64,000 nt of DNA from DATIBQ01 sp964573395 (GCA_964573395.1 CAZNJI010000001.1:57433-121432), one strand, 5' to 3'. Counted from the stretch's first letter, positions 1-9,879 are shown. Notes: generated by a model from the letters alone, not told the origin. A program made the numbers and translations.

Positions 1-51
1 CGTTTATCTCCAAAAAAATAGTATTTCTGCGATCGCTAAGAAAGAAAAAAA

Positions 52-1092
52 TTATGTCAGTGTTGGGAAGAGTGCGGTAGAACCGATGTACGAAAGAGCA
101 CTAATGATGACAATGAGGAGCATGCCATAAGCCATGTGCTTTTTGTGGTGCTGCTCGTATTCCCGCAGTACAATGCCGATCATCGCCAGTAGTATTACTG
201 CAACGATAAGAATATAGAGCGGAATGACGAATCCTCGCGGATTGGCAACTATCCGCTGCCAGAGAGAAGACTTTGCCTCGCCGTTATCCGGTACGGCAAT
301 AACCGGAACAATGTTCGTAGATTCGTTCACTGCTTCAATATACTGCGGATCTTCTTTTGTTACTGCTATGGTTGGAGTCGTTTTTGCTCGAACCGCAGGT
401 TCTGTTTTCTGCTCTTCTTCAATACCTGCAATGGTGCCGGCTTCATTTGGAGTTGGGATGGAAATGTTCTGTGCCGGAGGAGCACTAATCGCCGGAACAG
501 GCTCTTCAGCTGCAATTGCCGGCATGCCGAAGAGTTCGACGACGAATGTCGTTTCTCGTCCTTTATACATGCCGCGGGCCGTTGCAATACCAATTTCGGT
601 GAATTTCGTACTCATAATGTTTGCGCGGTGGGTTGGGGAATTAAGCCAGGCATCCTGCACCGGAAGGGAGTCTTCAAAATTTACCGCCAGATTCTCTCCG
701 GCATAAATGAAATTGTAGCCCGCTGCCTGGAACCAGTGCCACGGCGTTACTCCTTCAGGGCTCGTATGAGAAAAGTAGCTCTTCGCCGCCATGTCGTTTG
801 CTTTCAGTTGGGCAGCTGCTTCAAGTGTGTTGCTTATCGCAAGCGTTGGCAAGGCTGCCTCTCTTCTGTCTTTATTCGTCAGGTCGACGAGTACGGAAGG
901 GTAAACTTCTGCCGTAAAAGATCCGTTTCGAATGACTCTCGTGCCAACGGTTGAGAATGCAAATATTCCCATCACGATTGCAATAAGCGCCCAAACCGCC
1001 CCTTCTTTGAGTACGTGCGGCAGGTGGCCGTTGTCAGGATGGGGGAAGACGCCCAGCTTTGCATGGTGCGCTGCACGTTTGAGTAATTTCAT
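52..1092 (-). CDS. Membrane-anchored CAP (SCP/PR1) domain protein
   Basis: A 346-residue protein with one membrane segment near residues 33-53, a CAP domain at about 70-195, a Pro/Ala/Glu-rich linker and two C-terminal membrane segments (about 290-311 and 322-343). CAP signature pieces are visible: YFSHTSPEG, AGENLA and SPTHRANIM, which supply the His and Glu residues of the conserved cavity. Bacterial CAP proteins are usually exported or surface proteins with no settled enzymatic role, so only a cell-surface function is inferred. The start at 1092 is chosen over an in-frame ATG at 1197 because a TATTAT -10 box (1104-1099, minus strand) lies 6 bases before it and the longer start would run into the divergent promoter at 1148-1175. 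The gene is divergent from the polysaccharide genes on its right. Confidence 0.85.
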   Translation of the reverse strand: MKLLKRAAHHAKLGVFPHPDNGHLPHVLKEGAVWALIAIVMGIFAFSTVGTRVIRNGSFTAEVYPSVLVDLTNKDRREAALPTLAISNTLEAAAQLKANDMAAKSYFSHTSPEGVTPWHWFQAAGYNFIYAGENLAVNFEDSLPVQDAWLNSPTHRANIMSTKFTEIGIATARGMYKGRETTFVVELFGMPAIAAEEPVPAISAPPAQNISIPTPNEAGTIAGIEEEQKTEPAVRAKTTPTIAVTKEDPQYIEAVNESTNIVPVIAVPDNGEAKSSLWQRIVANPRGFVIPLYILIVAVILLAMIGIVLREYEQHHKKHMAYGMLLIVIISALSYIGSTALFPTLT

Positions 1093-1147
1093 TTCAAAAT
1101 AATACCATGACAGCTTGCTGAAGAGTATTTTATCCACTGCGAATATG

Positions 1148-1175
1148 TTGACATTTTTAGCAACCCTTGTATGAT
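1148..1175 (+). promoter_or_regulatory. Sigma70-type promoter, near-leaderless
   Basis: TTGACA at 1148-1153, a 16-base spacer, and TATGAT at 1170-1175. Transcription should begin near 1182, only a few bases before the ATG at 1186. The upstream in-frame ATG at 1171 lies inside the -10 box and is therefore unlikely to be used. Confidence 0.75.
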
Positions 1176-1185
1176 TGCATGGTCT

Positions 1186-2610
1186 ATGAAAAGCCATTCT
1201 CCCACAAGAGAAGAAGATTTTTTAGTCCTTCCTGAGCGGCTTTCGGCTAAAACTATTTTTACCAAGCGTACGAACTACGTGATTCTGGCGACGGCTATCG
1301 TTGCAGTTTCTGCGCTGACGCTCCTTGGCACTATTTTCAATATCCCATTTCCTATCGTCCTTTCAGCTACTGCTGGAGCGTTTTATCTGACCCTTTATGT
1401 ATTTAAGCTCTGGGTCGTAAAGCAGTCTTTTAAAGATGAAAAGCGGCTGATTCAGTACAGCGAGAACGATATTGTGGCAATGGACGAAAGTGCGCTCAAA
1501 ACTTATACCGTGCTCATTCCGCTCTATAAAGAAGCGCCGGTCGTTCCGCAGATTTTAAGGGCAATGGGTGCAATCGATTACCCTACAGAAAAAATTGAAT
1601 TTCTGGTAACGCTTGAAGCGTATGATCACGAAACGCGTGAGGCGTTTGAGCGGGTGGAACTGCCAAGAAACTGGCGCATTATCACCCTTCCTGACGTACA
1701 ACCAAAAACGAAGCCGAAGGCATTGAATGTCGCGCTTCGCGAAGCGAAGGGGGAATACTTGGTCATTTATGATGCCGAAGTTGTGCCTGAGCCGTTACAG
1801 CTCAAGCGCGCAGCGTTAGCATTTAAAGAATACCCAGGAGTTGCGGCGCTCCAATGCCGGCTCGATCACTATAACGCGAATCAAAACATATTGAGCCGTC
1901 TGTTTAATGCGGAATTTGTTTTTTATTACGATTTATTTCTTCCGGGCCTTGAAGTGCTTAATCTGCCGATCCCCCTTTCAGGGCACAGCACCCATTTTCG
2001 GAGGAATGCACTGCTTGCCATCGGATCATGGGATCCGTACAACGTTACCGAAGACGTTGACGTTGCAATTCGTCTCTACCGAGCCGGATACCGGGCACGA
2101 GTGCTTGATTCGGTAAGCGAAGAAGAGGCAACTGTAACGCTTGGCTCATGGCTTCGCCAGCGAACCCGCTGGATCAAAGGATTCCTCGGAACGGCAATCG
2201 TGCATTACCGCTATCCGCTCACGCTTGCCGAAAATATCGGCGGATGGAGAAGTTTCGTGTTGTTCTGCATTTTGCTTCCCCTTTCTAATTTCATTCACGT
2301 ACTGAATCTTTTATACTTCGCGCTGACGACGGTTTGGCTTTTGTTCCGCCCGGAATTCGTGCAGCTATTCTTTAATTTGCCGGTGCTCTACATCAGCTAT
2401 ACCGTTTCGGTGCTCGGCATTGCGACATCTTCATATTTAAATTTGATTGCGCTGTATCGCCGAAAGCGGTTCTCGCTCGTAAAATATGCGCTTCTTTCTC
2501 CGGCATACTGGGTATTGCTTGCCTATGCGGGAGTGCGAGCCATGTACCAGCTATTCCGCGCTCCAACGGTATGGGAAAAGACGACGCACGGCACGCATCT
2601 TTTGAAGTAA
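1186..2610 (+). CDS. CESA-like family 2 glycosyltransferase, membrane
   Basis: A 474-residue inner-membrane GT2 enzyme with two N-terminal membrane segments (about 30-75), a cytosolic catalytic domain (about 100-335) and several C-terminal membrane segments (about 350-450). Catalytic landmarks are an acidic DAE motif at about residue 196, TEDVD further on, and QRTRW near residue 324, the Q-x-x-R-W motif of processive synthases. It probably polymerises a nucleotide sugar into a beta-linked glycan. It is clearly paralogous to the second module of the large fusion at 17881-22545: both share a TKPKA motif before the acidic site and end in a similar THG-TH-L-K tail. The residue after DAE is Val where the paralogue has Asp (DAEVV against DAEDV). 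The substrate is not predictable. Confidence 0.85.
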   Translation: MKSHSPTREEDFLVLPERLSAKTIFTKRTNYVILATAIVAVSALTLLGTIFNIPFPIVLSATAGAFYLTLYVFKLWVVKQSFKDEKRLIQYSENDIVAMDESALKTYTVLIPLYKEAPVVPQILRAMGAIDYPTEKIEFLVTLEAYDHETREAFERVELPRNWRIITLPDVQPKTKPKALNVALREAKGEYLVIYDAEVVPEPLQLKRAALAFKEYPGVAALQCRLDHYNANQNILSRLFNAEFVFYYDLFLPGLEVLNLPIPLSGHSTHFRRNALLAIGSWDPYNVTEDVDVAIRLYRAGYRARVLDSVSEEEATVTLGSWLRQRTRWIKGFLGTAIVHYRYPLTLAENIGGWRSFVLFCILLPLSNFIHVLNLLYFALTTVWLLFRPEFVQLFFNLPVLYISYTVSVLGIATSSYLNLIALYRRKRFSLVKYALLSPAYWVLLAYAGVRAMYQLFRAPTVWEKTTHGTHLLK

Positions 2611-2611
2611 C

Positions 2612-4405
2612 ATGATTGCAGTAATGAAAAAAATCAACCTTTCGCTTTTTTCGTGGATGATGCTCGGTATCGCAATCATCGGCATAGCCGCAACAGCACT
2701 AGTGTACCAAGAAGGGCTCACGCTCGCGCTCGTTGATGCGCAGTCCCATTTGAATTTCGGGAAGCTTTTTTTTGACAGCAGTACTCCGGGTATCAGCCAG
2801 ATAGGGTTTTGGCCGCCGCTTCTGCACGCGCTCTTAGTGGTGCCTACCCAAATTCCTTTTTTGTATGAAACCGGCCTTGCGGCGGCAATCGTGCTTATTC
2901 CAGTACTCGGGATTGGCGCATACTATCTGTATAAGCTCATTTTCTTGCTCACCGCGAGTACGCGTTTCAGTATTGCAGGGGTAGTTATTTTCGCGCTTAA
3001 TCCGTTCGTGCTTTATTACGCCAGCGTGCCGATGATGGAAACGCTCTTCCTCTCCATGATGACCCCTTTGTTGTTTTATTTCGTGAAATGGCAGGAAACA
3101 GGCAAGATCGCATTCTTGCTCTATTCTGCATTTTTTGTTTCTCTTGCCTGTCTGGCTCGATTTGACGGATTCGCTTTTATTCCAGTTTTTGTTATTGCCG
3201 CCGGAGGTTTCCTTCTGTCCCGGAAAGTTTCAAAAGCTGAACTTGAGGCAACGCTCGTGCTTGCTGCTCCGCTCTTTTTAATCGGCGTCATTATCATCCT
3301 TTCATACAGCAGCATTTACGGAGATAGCCCGTTTGAATTCTTGAGCGGAAAATGGTCTGCATTTTCCCAGCAGAAATTTTTGTCACTTCCATCTCGATTT
3401 TCCCTCTCAGGATCCGTTACCTACTTGAGCCTAGCGGCATTTTCAATGCTCGGCAAAGGGCTTTCTTTTGCCGGCATTATCGGGCTCATTATTCTTACCT
3501 GTATTCGTCGAGCATTTGGACTTCTGTTGATTGTGCTTGCAAGCATGGCGCCTGCGGCGCTTGTCGTGTTCACGCTTTTTACTGGAAGCACGGTAATTTA
3601 TCTGCCGACACTTCCTCCATTTACCGAATTCTTCAATGAACGCTACGGGCTGACACTCTTTTTACCTGCCGTACTTGCAACGATATTCGGCTCATACGCA
3701 CTTACCCTGCTTCGTCCAAGCCGCCGGTTTCTACGGCAGGGGCTATTCGTTCTTTCGTGGGCGCTTTTATCTTTCGGCATGCTCAGCACTTTTGCATTTA
3801 GCTTGAATACTTTTTTCGGAAACAAATTCTCTCTCTTAAAAGAAGCAACGGTGAACATTGTGCCACGAACCGAAGAGCAAAAAGTAATTGGCCAATATTT
3901 CTGCGACCATCCGCCGACAGGATACGTACTCATGACGCGCGCTCTTTTGAACGCTGTTCCCATCCACTCCTGTACTCCGCTGAAGCAGTTCATCATTGAA
4001 TCGAACTTCCCGTTCTTTGAGCAGACGATCGAGCGGCCATGGCTGTATGCGGAATATGTCGTCCTGCATAATGAAAATACCGCAAGCGATTACGAGCTTT
4101 CCTCTGATGAGCCGACAAGAATTTGGTCCAAGAGCCGGGAACTTTTCGATCGATTCTATGCGCCAGTGCAAAAAACGGCCCACTATACGCTCTACCGGCT
4201 CGATCAGGGAAGAGTGCGGGGGTATGCAGAATTCATCGGACTTCCGGAAGAGAAAATTTATACCCTACAGGAAGTAAGGTCGAAGCTCTCCAGTCGTTAT
4301 TATGAAGAGCTTGGCGTTGCCTCAGCGAAGGTGCTTGTCGATCAAGACGATGAATATCTCAAGAAAACGAAGCAGTTCGAAGGGTACGGCAGAGCTACTC
4401 GATAG
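2612..4405 (+). CDS. GT-C type membrane glycosyltransferase (ArnT/PMT-like)
   Basis: A 597-residue protein with roughly ten hydrophobic segments in the first 400 residues and a soluble C-terminal part. The first extracytoplasmic loop carries VDAQSHL, where an Asp is expected in the GT-C fold (PMT, ArnT, GT39 relatives). Such enzymes move a sugar from a polyprenyl-phosphate carrier to an acceptor outside the membrane. It starts one base after the stop of the GT2 gene, so the two are probably cotranscribed. It is paralogous to the protein at 27239-28864, which has a matching DAESHLN loop and the same order of segments. A second ATG at 2624 is possible. No Shine-Dalgarno motif is present. Confidence 0.75.
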   Translation: MIAVMKKINLSLFSWMMLGIAIIGIAATALVYQEGLTLALVDAQSHLNFGKLFFDSSTPGISQIGFWPPLLHALLVVPTQIPFLYETGLAAAIVLIPVLGIGAYYLYKLIFLLTASTRFSIAGVVIFALNPFVLYYASVPMMETLFLSMMTPLLFYFVKWQETGKIAFLLYSAFFVSLACLARFDGFAFIPVFVIAAGGFLLSRKVSKAELEATLVLAAPLFLIGVIIILSYSSIYGDSPFEFLSGKWSAFSQQKFLSLPSRFSLSGSVTYLSLAAFSMLGKGLSFAGIIGLIILTCIRRAFGLLLIVLASMAPAALVVFTLFTGSTVIYLPTLPPFTEFFNERYGLTLFLPAVLATIFGSYALTLLRPSRRFLRQGLFVLSWALLSFGMLSTFAFSLNTFFGNKFSLLKEATVNIVPRTEEQKVIGQYFCDHPPTGYVLMTRALLNAVPIHSCTPLKQFIIESNFPFFEQTIERPWLYAEYVVLHNENTASDYELSSDEPTRIWSKSRELFDRFYAPVQKTAHYTLYRLDQGRVRGYAEFIGLPEEKIYTLQEVRSKLSSRYYEELGVASAKVLVDQDDEYLKKTKQFEGYGRATR

Positions 4406-4407
4406 TC

Positions 4408-4436
4408 TTGACATAGTTGTGTTTTTATAATATAAG
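4408..4436 (+). promoter_or_regulatory. Sigma70-type promoter before sugar dehydrogenase gene
   Basis: TTGACA at 4408-4413 and TATAAG at 4431-4436 with a 17-base spacer. An overlapping TATAAT at 4426-4431 has a poor spacer of 12. It starts just past the stop of the upstream gene and 15 bases before the ATG at 4452. Confidence 0.7.
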
Positions 4437-4451
4437 AAGCGAATTACTAGC

Positions 4452-7400
4452 ATGACAACTCACTACCGTTTCCACATGAAAAAACTTGTCCAGGGACTCT
4501 TGATTCTCATGCTCTTTTTCAGCGTTGTGCCGAAACCGGCAGAAGCTGCTCTTCCTGATGGTTTTGAAATCAAAACAATCGTTTCCGGCCTGAATCTTCC
4601 CACTGCGTTTGCGTTCGCTCCGGGAAATAAAATCTTCGTCGCGCAAAAAGGCGGCACTATTCGGCTCATTGAAAACGGCGTACTCAACCCAACGCCGGTC
4701 ATTGCCATTCCAAACGTAAATCAGGCGGGCGATCGAGGCGTGCTCGGTATTGCCACGGATCCGAATTTTCAAACGAATGGCTATATCTACGTATTTCACA
4801 CGCACGAAACGAACTCAGCGAATCCAAATGGCCCGAAAACGGGAATCCTTCGCCGGTTAACCGTGGTAAACAATGTCGCTTCAATGGATTCATCAGTTAT
4901 CCTTCTTGGAACAACATTCGGAAGCGCGCTGCAGCCATCGTGCACGAATTTTCCGGTAACCGCAGATTGCGTTCCGTCGGATTCGCTCGCGCATTCAACC
5001 GGGGGAATCTACTTCGGCCCTGACGGCAAGCTCTGGATTGCAACCGGAGACGGTTCTGGATTCAACGGAAACGACCCGCTCGCGCTTCGCAGCCAGAGCC
5101 TCGATGCGCTTTCCGGAAAAATTCTTCGCATCAATCCGGATGGCACCGCACCGGCCGACAATCCGTTCTATAACGGAGACCCGAATGCGAATCGCTCAAA
5201 GGTGTGGGCGCTCGGCTTTCGCAATCCGTTCCGCCTTACATTCCGCCCTGCAACTGGAAAGCCGTATCTGGCGGATGTCGGCTGGTACAGCTATGAAGAA
5301 ATAAATTTTGGAACGAAGGGTGCTAACTATGGATGGCCATGCCGAGAAGGAGACATTGCAACAACGTATAACTGCACTCCTTCGTCTGCGACTACTGAAC
5401 CATTTTATAAGTACGGTAGAACCGATCTTGGGGCATCTATTACTGGAGGAGCGTTTTCGGGAAATGCGTATCCAGCCGAATACCGCGATCAGTATTTCTT
5501 TGCGGACTTTTCAAACGATTGGATGAAGCGAATGACGATTGATCCGTCAGACAGTTCGATTGTCAGCATCGATAACGTCATCGACAGCGGCGCTGGCGGC
5601 ATCGTGGATATTAAAGCTGGCCCTGACGGATCGATTTATTACATTTCGATTTACACCGGTTCGATCAATAAGATCGAATATGATTCAAACCGCCAACCAA
5701 CCGCGGTTATTGCTGCAACCCCAACAAACGGTACCGCACCGCTCTCTGTGCAGTTCAATTCAGCGGGAACCAATGATCCCGATGGAAATCTGGCCGGCAT
5801 TGAATGGAATTTCGGCGATGGAAGCCCGGTTTCAACCGAGGCGGCTCCGACGCATACCTATGCGCTCGGAACCTACACCGCAACCCTTACGGCTCGCGAT
5901 ACACTGGGCCGCACCGGCGTCCAAACGGTAACCATTTACTCTGGCACCGAGCCAACAGGAGGCCAGGGAAATACGAAGCCGCACCTAACTGCAGTAACAA
6001 CTGATCCAAATCCAACTGTTATTGGAAGAGACGTGAAAGTGAGCGCGACGGTTACTAATGCCGGCGGAACCGATCCGTTTGTCGTCGACATTGAAATCTA
6101 TAATGCCGCAGGAAATCTCGTCGGCTCTCGAGCGTGGGAAAACATCAGTCTTGAAAACGGCGCAACCGAAACCTTTTCATTCGATTGGCTGCCGCCGCTT
6201 ATCGGCACCTACCGCGTTTCGGTCGGCTTGTTCTATGACGGATGGACCGGCTTGCATGAATGGAACAATTTTTTCTACGAATTCGAAGTAGGAGAGCGCA
6301 TTCCGGTAACCGAGAATCTCATCGCGAATCCATCTCTTGAAACCGAAGGATCAGCTGCAGGCGTTCCTGCTTCCTGGGAAAAAGGAGGATATGGAACCAA
6401 TACTCGCACCTTCACCTATCCGGTAACGGGCAGCGGCAGTGCACGAGCGGCTCGCATTGATATGTCCAATTTCTCATCGGGGGATGCGAAATGGATGAAT
6501 GATCCTGTTCCGGTTGTTCCGGGCACTCAGTATCTGGTATCAAGCCGGTATCGCTCTGACGTGACGACAACCGTTACCGCGCGCATCATAAAAACGGATG
6601 GCACATCTGTATATAAGTGGGTAAACGATACTCTTCCGACCGAAGGGTGGGCGCAGTTCGAAGGCACGTTCACTGCTCCGGCAAATGCTGCCAGCGTTGT
6701 CATTTTCCATTTGATTCGCACCAATGGGTATCTTGAAACGGATGATTACTCGCTCTCGGCAGTTGCTTCAGCCTATCAAGGAGACACTGTCCGGCCGACA
6801 CTCAACATTACCGCGCCGACATTTGAACAAACGATTTCCGGCACATTTTCTTTTGCAGTAACGGCAAATGACGACAAGAAGGTAAAGCGAGTCCAGCTTA
6901 TCCTTGACGGCAAACTCGTAGGCGGGAGCGATCTAACTGCGCCATTTAATTTTTCATATGACACCAGCACGCTAGTCAACGGTACCCATGTGGTACAGGC
7001 GCAAGTATGGGATGCGGCAGGAAACACTCGCACCACGCTCCCGCTTTCATTTACCGTCCAGAACGGGGGCAGTGCGCTTACGCCATCCGGAACCGGATCG
7101 CTTGATTTCGACGGGGTTGATGATTACGTGAATTTTGAGCGATGGAATATTGAAGAGACGAACGGATTCACCGTTGAAGCGCTGTATACGCCGAAGATTG
7201 TTACTGCCGACGGGGTCATTCTTTCAAAGAGCGATGTCGGGTCGGTTGACTGGGAATTGGGATACAAGGCGCTTTCCGGCGGATCGGTTCGTCCGTACTT
7301 TACGGTAAAAACGCAAGAAGGAGCGGTTGCAACCGCCGAGGGCGGCGCTATTTCCGGCGGCGAACTAGCGCACATTTCAGGAGTATTTGATGGAATGAAA

Positions 7401-8543
7401 ATCCGTCTCTATAAAAATGGAAGCCTTGCCGCTGAAACAGCACTCGCAGGAACAGTAGCAACGAGCCAGAAGCTCGTATACATGGGAGCGCGGCCAGACA
7501 TGAGCCAACCGCTGAAGGGAGAACTTGATTCGGTCCGCGTCTGGACGGTGCCAAAGACCATTACTGAGATTCAGTCGATGGTAAATACTGAAGAGATCGG
7601 CACCGGAAACGGCCTCATCAAGCACTGGAAGCTCAATGAAGGATTCGGCCAAGACGTGATCGACAGTTCAAATTCTGGCCACCATGGCGTGCTCGGAAAC
7701 TCTGACGGAAATGATGAAAACGATCCGCGATGGATCGGCGGCTTGGGAAACGGCTCAACTGGAACATTCTCCGTCGCGTATGTTGCAACAACTATTTCCG
7801 ATAATCGGCTTGCTCCAGGAGAAGAGGTGACTATTACGTCATCAGTAAAAAATACTGGCGATAGCGCTGGGTTTGCAATTCTGTATTACGACATTTTTGA
7901 TGAAACCGGGACCCGCGTGTATAACCGCTACTTTGACGGCGAGTCGCTCCTGGTAGGAGAACAGCGCGATTTCTCCATCAACTGGAGCACGAATACTCCT
8001 GGCCGGTACCGCGTTGCGTTTGCCGCAATCAAGCTCAATTGGAGCGGGCTCTATCATTGGGAGAACAGCGCGGCAACGTTTATCGTTGAAACGAACGAGC
8101 ACCAGGTGTACGATGATGCGCTCAAGCCTGGCTGGGCGAACTGGTCATGGGAAACGACAACCGATTTCAGTAATGCCGATTCTGCGCATGAAGGAACGCA
8201 GGCACTCTCGGTAACACCAACGACTCCATGGAGCGGGTTATATCTGCACACTGAGCCACTTGCAACGGATAACCGCACGATGCTCAACTTCGCCATTAAG
8301 GGAAAAACAGCCGGTGGTCAGGTACTGCAGCTTCGCCTCTACGATGAAAATCGCCAAGGGCTTCCGCGCGTGCCGCTCGCGCACTATCTTCCGGATGGAG
8401 TGAAAAGCGATGCGTGGTCGACCGTAATCATTCCGCTTGCTGATCTTGGCGCAGGCGGAGCTCCGATTACCGGATTCGTAATCCAGGGCATGAGCGGGGC
8501 AGTTGAACCGGTATACCTTCTCGACGCAATCAAGTTCCAATAA
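4452..8543 (+). CDS. Secreted PQQ-type sugar dehydrogenase with multiple glycan-binding-like domains
   Basis: A 1363-residue exported protein with an N-terminal signal peptide ending near PAEA (residue 32). Order: soluble glucose/sorbosone dehydrogenase beta-propeller (about 33-410), PKD domain (about 413-495), CARDB-like beta-sandwich (about 510-615), CBM4/9-like jelly roll (about 620-775), Ig-like domain (about 785-870), LamG/concanavalin-like domain (about 880-1105), second CARDB-like sandwich (about 1110-1210) and a terminal jelly roll. The propeller shows AHSTGGIYFGPDG (candidate base His), GFRNPFR and DVGWYSYEEIN, all typical of soluble quinoprotein dehydrogenases. The family oxidises aldoses using PQQ and calcium. 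No PQQ synthesis gene is in the window. A start at 4476 is possible. The setting suggests oxidation or binding of surface glycan. Confidence 0.85.
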   Translation: MTTHYRFHMKKLVQGLLILMLFFSVVPKPAEAALPDGFEIKTIVSGLNLPTAFAFAPGNKIFVAQKGGTIRLIENGVLNPTPVIAIPNVNQAGDRGVLGIATDPNFQTNGYIYVFHTHETNSANPNGPKTGILRRLTVVNNVASMDSSVILLGTTFGSALQPSCTNFPVTADCVPSDSLAHSTGGIYFGPDGKLWIATGDGSGFNGNDPLALRSQSLDALSGKILRINPDGTAPADNPFYNGDPNANRSKVWALGFRNPFRLTFRPATGKPYLADVGWYSYEEINFGTKGANYGWPCREGDIATTYNCTPSSATTEPFYKYGRTDLGASITGGAFSGNAYPAEYRDQYFFADFSNDWMKRMTIDPSDSSIVSIDNVIDSGAGGIVDIKAGPDGSIYYISIYTGSINKIEYDSNRQPTAVIAATPTNGTAPLSVQFNSAGTNDPDGNLAGIEWNFGDGSPVSTEAAPTHTYALGTYTATLTARDTLGRTGVQTVTIYSGTEPTGGQGNTKPHLTAVTTDPNPTVIGRDVKVSATVTNAGGTDPFVVDIEIYNAAGNLVGSRAWENISLENGATETFSFDWLPPLIGTYRVSVGLFYDGWTGLHEWNNFFYEFEVGERIPVTENLIANPSLETEGSAAGVPASWEKGGYGTNTRTFTYPVTGSGSARAARIDMSNFSSGDAKWMNDPVPVVPGTQYLVSSRYRSDVTTTVTARIIKTDGTSVYKWVNDTLPTEGWAQFEGTFTAPANAASVVIFHLIRTNGYLETDDYSLSAVASAYQGDTVRPTLNITAPTFEQTISGTFSFAVTANDDKKVKRVQLILDGKLVGGSDLTAPFNFSYDTSTLVNGTHVVQAQVWDAAGNTRTTLPLSFTVQNGGSALTPSGTGSLDFDGVDDYVNFERWNIEETNGFTVEALYTPKIVTADGVILSKSDVGSVDWELGYKALSGGSVRPYFTVKTQEGAVATAEGGAISGGELAHISGVFDGMKIRLYKNGSLAAETALAGTVATSQKLVYMGARPDMSQPLKGELDSVRVWTVPKTITEIQSMVNTEEIGTGNGLIKHWKLNEGFGQDVIDSSNSGHHGVLGNSDGNDENDPRWIGGLGNGSTGTFSVAYVATTISDNRLAPGEEVTITSSVKNTGDSAGFAILYYDIFDETGTRVYNRYFDGESLLVGEQRDFSINWSTNTPGRYRVAFAAIKLNWSGLYHWENSAATFIVETNEHQVYDDALKPGWANWSWETTTDFSNADSAHEGTQALSVTPTTPWSGLYLHTEPLATDNRTMLNFAIKGKTAGGQVLQLRLYDENRQGLPRVPLAHYLPDGVKSDAWSTVIIPLADLGAGGAPITGFVIQGMSGAVEPVYLLDAIKFQ

Positions 8544-8555
8544 TTATTTTTTGCT

Positions 8556-9875
8556 ATGAGCCAGGAATCAAGAACAATTGAAGATTCTGTATTTCGGTCG
8601 CCAAACCGGATTGCGGTAAACATTGCGCTCTTAGTGGCGTCCGTGCTTCTTTTGATCATTCTCATTGTTTTCAAGTCGACTCGCGCCGGATTCGGACACT
8701 GGTTTCTGTTCAGCTACACAGTGCTCGTTACGGTGTTTCAGTTGTTCCGGCTTTCCGCTTCGCTCATTTTTCCGAAATTCCTCTCTCAGATAGTTTACCC
8801 GGTCAAGGCCGAGAATTACGAGCCAATGGTAACGATCGTCGTGCCGTGCAAAAACGAGGAAGCGGCAATTAAGCATACGCTCGAAGCGTGTTTTGAGGCT
8901 GAATATCCGAAGGAAAAGCTTGAGGTCATCGTGATCAATGACGGATCAACCGACGGCACGATTCACCAGATTGGCCTGGTGAAGAAAAATCACCCCGAAC
9001 TCATCGTCATCGATTGGAAAGAGAACAGGGGAAAGCGCGAGGGAATGGCGGCAGGCTTCCGGCAGGCACGGGGAGAAATCGTCGTTCAGCTCGATAGCGA
9101 CAGCTACATTGAGCCGAAGACGTTCAAAGAACTGATTCAGCCATTCGCAAACCCGGCTATCGGAGCGGTATGCGCGCACGGCGACGTGGCGAATGCGGAC
9201 AAAAATATCATTACGAAAATGCAGTCGGGGTACTATTATGTTTCATTTCGGCTTCTCAAGGCTGCGGAATCAATCTTCTTCTCAGTGCTTTGCTGCAGTG
9301 GCTGTTCATCGGCATATAGAAAAGACATCGTGCTTCCGGTGCTTGATAGCTGGCTCAAGGAATCCTTTTTGGGAGTTACCGTAAAGCACGGAGACGACCG
9401 GTCGCTGACGGGATGGGTATTAAAGCGCGGATTCCGCACCGTGTATACCGATCGCGCTCGAGCATATACCATTGCTCCGGAAAACATTCGTCAGCTGATG
9501 AAGCAGCAGGTTCGCTGGAAAAAGTCGTGGGTATCGAACGCCTATTTTACCTTTAAATACATTTTTAAAACTGACCCACTTTTCGGAGCGCTTTATTACG
9601 TTCCGCTCATTCTTATCTCGTTCGTCACGCCGCTGGTTGCACTCTTGAATCTGTATCTGCTTCCAACCATCAGCGGAGAAAGCCCGGTCATTTATCTTCT
9701 CGGCGGAATCATCACCAGCTTGCTCTTCGTGATGTGCGCGCTCTATTACGCGCGCGGAGAACGCCGTTACATCGGCTATTTTTTGCTGTGGCAGATACTT
9801 TCAGCAGCCGTGCTGAGCTTCATCCTTTATTACTCGTTCGCTCGTTTCCGAGACCAGCGCTGGGGAACTCGCTAA
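8556..9875 (+). CDS. Processive family 2 glycosyltransferase (hyaluronan/poly-GlcNAc synthase-like)
   Basis: A 439-residue membrane GT2 enzyme with two N-terminal membrane segments (about 25-72), a GT-A catalytic domain (about 86-325) and three or four C-terminal membrane segments (about 340-430). Motifs: VVPCKNEE, INDGSTDGT, LDSDSYIEP (metal-binding DxD, about 178), GDDRSLT and QQVRW (about 316), the full set of NodC/HasA/PgaC-type synthases. It would polymerise and extrude a beta-linked polysaccharide, often of N-acetylhexosamine. The next gene, 4 bases downstream, carries NodB-type deacetylase domains, the same pairing as pgaC with pgaB, so an amino-sugar polymer is a reasonable inference. 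Confidence 0.88.
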   Translation: MSQESRTIEDSVFRSPNRIAVNIALLVASVLLLIILIVFKSTRAGFGHWFLFSYTVLVTVFQLFRLSASLIFPKFLSQIVYPVKAENYEPMVTIVVPCKNEEAAIKHTLEACFEAEYPKEKLEVIVINDGSTDGTIHQIGLVKKNHPELIVIDWKENRGKREGMAAGFRQARGEIVVQLDSDSYIEPKTFKELIQPFANPAIGAVCAHGDVANADKNIITKMQSGYYYVSFRLLKAAESIFFSVLCCSGCSSAYRKDIVLPVLDSWLKESFLGVTVKHGDDRSLTGWVLKRGFRTVYTDRARAYTIAPENIRQLMKQQVRWKKSWVSNAYFTFKYIFKTDPLFGALYYVPLILISFVTPLVALLNLYLLPTISGESPVIYLLGGIITSLLFVMCALYYARGERRYIGYFLLWQILSAAVLSFILYYSFARFRDQRWGTR

Positions 9876-9879
9876 CAAC

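Noticed and set aside
224..706. Opposite-strand frame of 160 residues over the CAP-domain gene
   Set aside because: A shadow of the real gene. Its Ser/Ala/Thr-rich product has no domain.
1130..1138. TTATCCACT as a DnaA box
   Set aside because: One mismatch, isolated, inside a promoter region with no AT-rich tract.
1092..1197. Longer start of the CAP-domain gene at 1197
   Set aside because: It would include the divergent promoter, and the -10 box at 1104-1099 lies inside it. The start at 1092 fits the domain layout.
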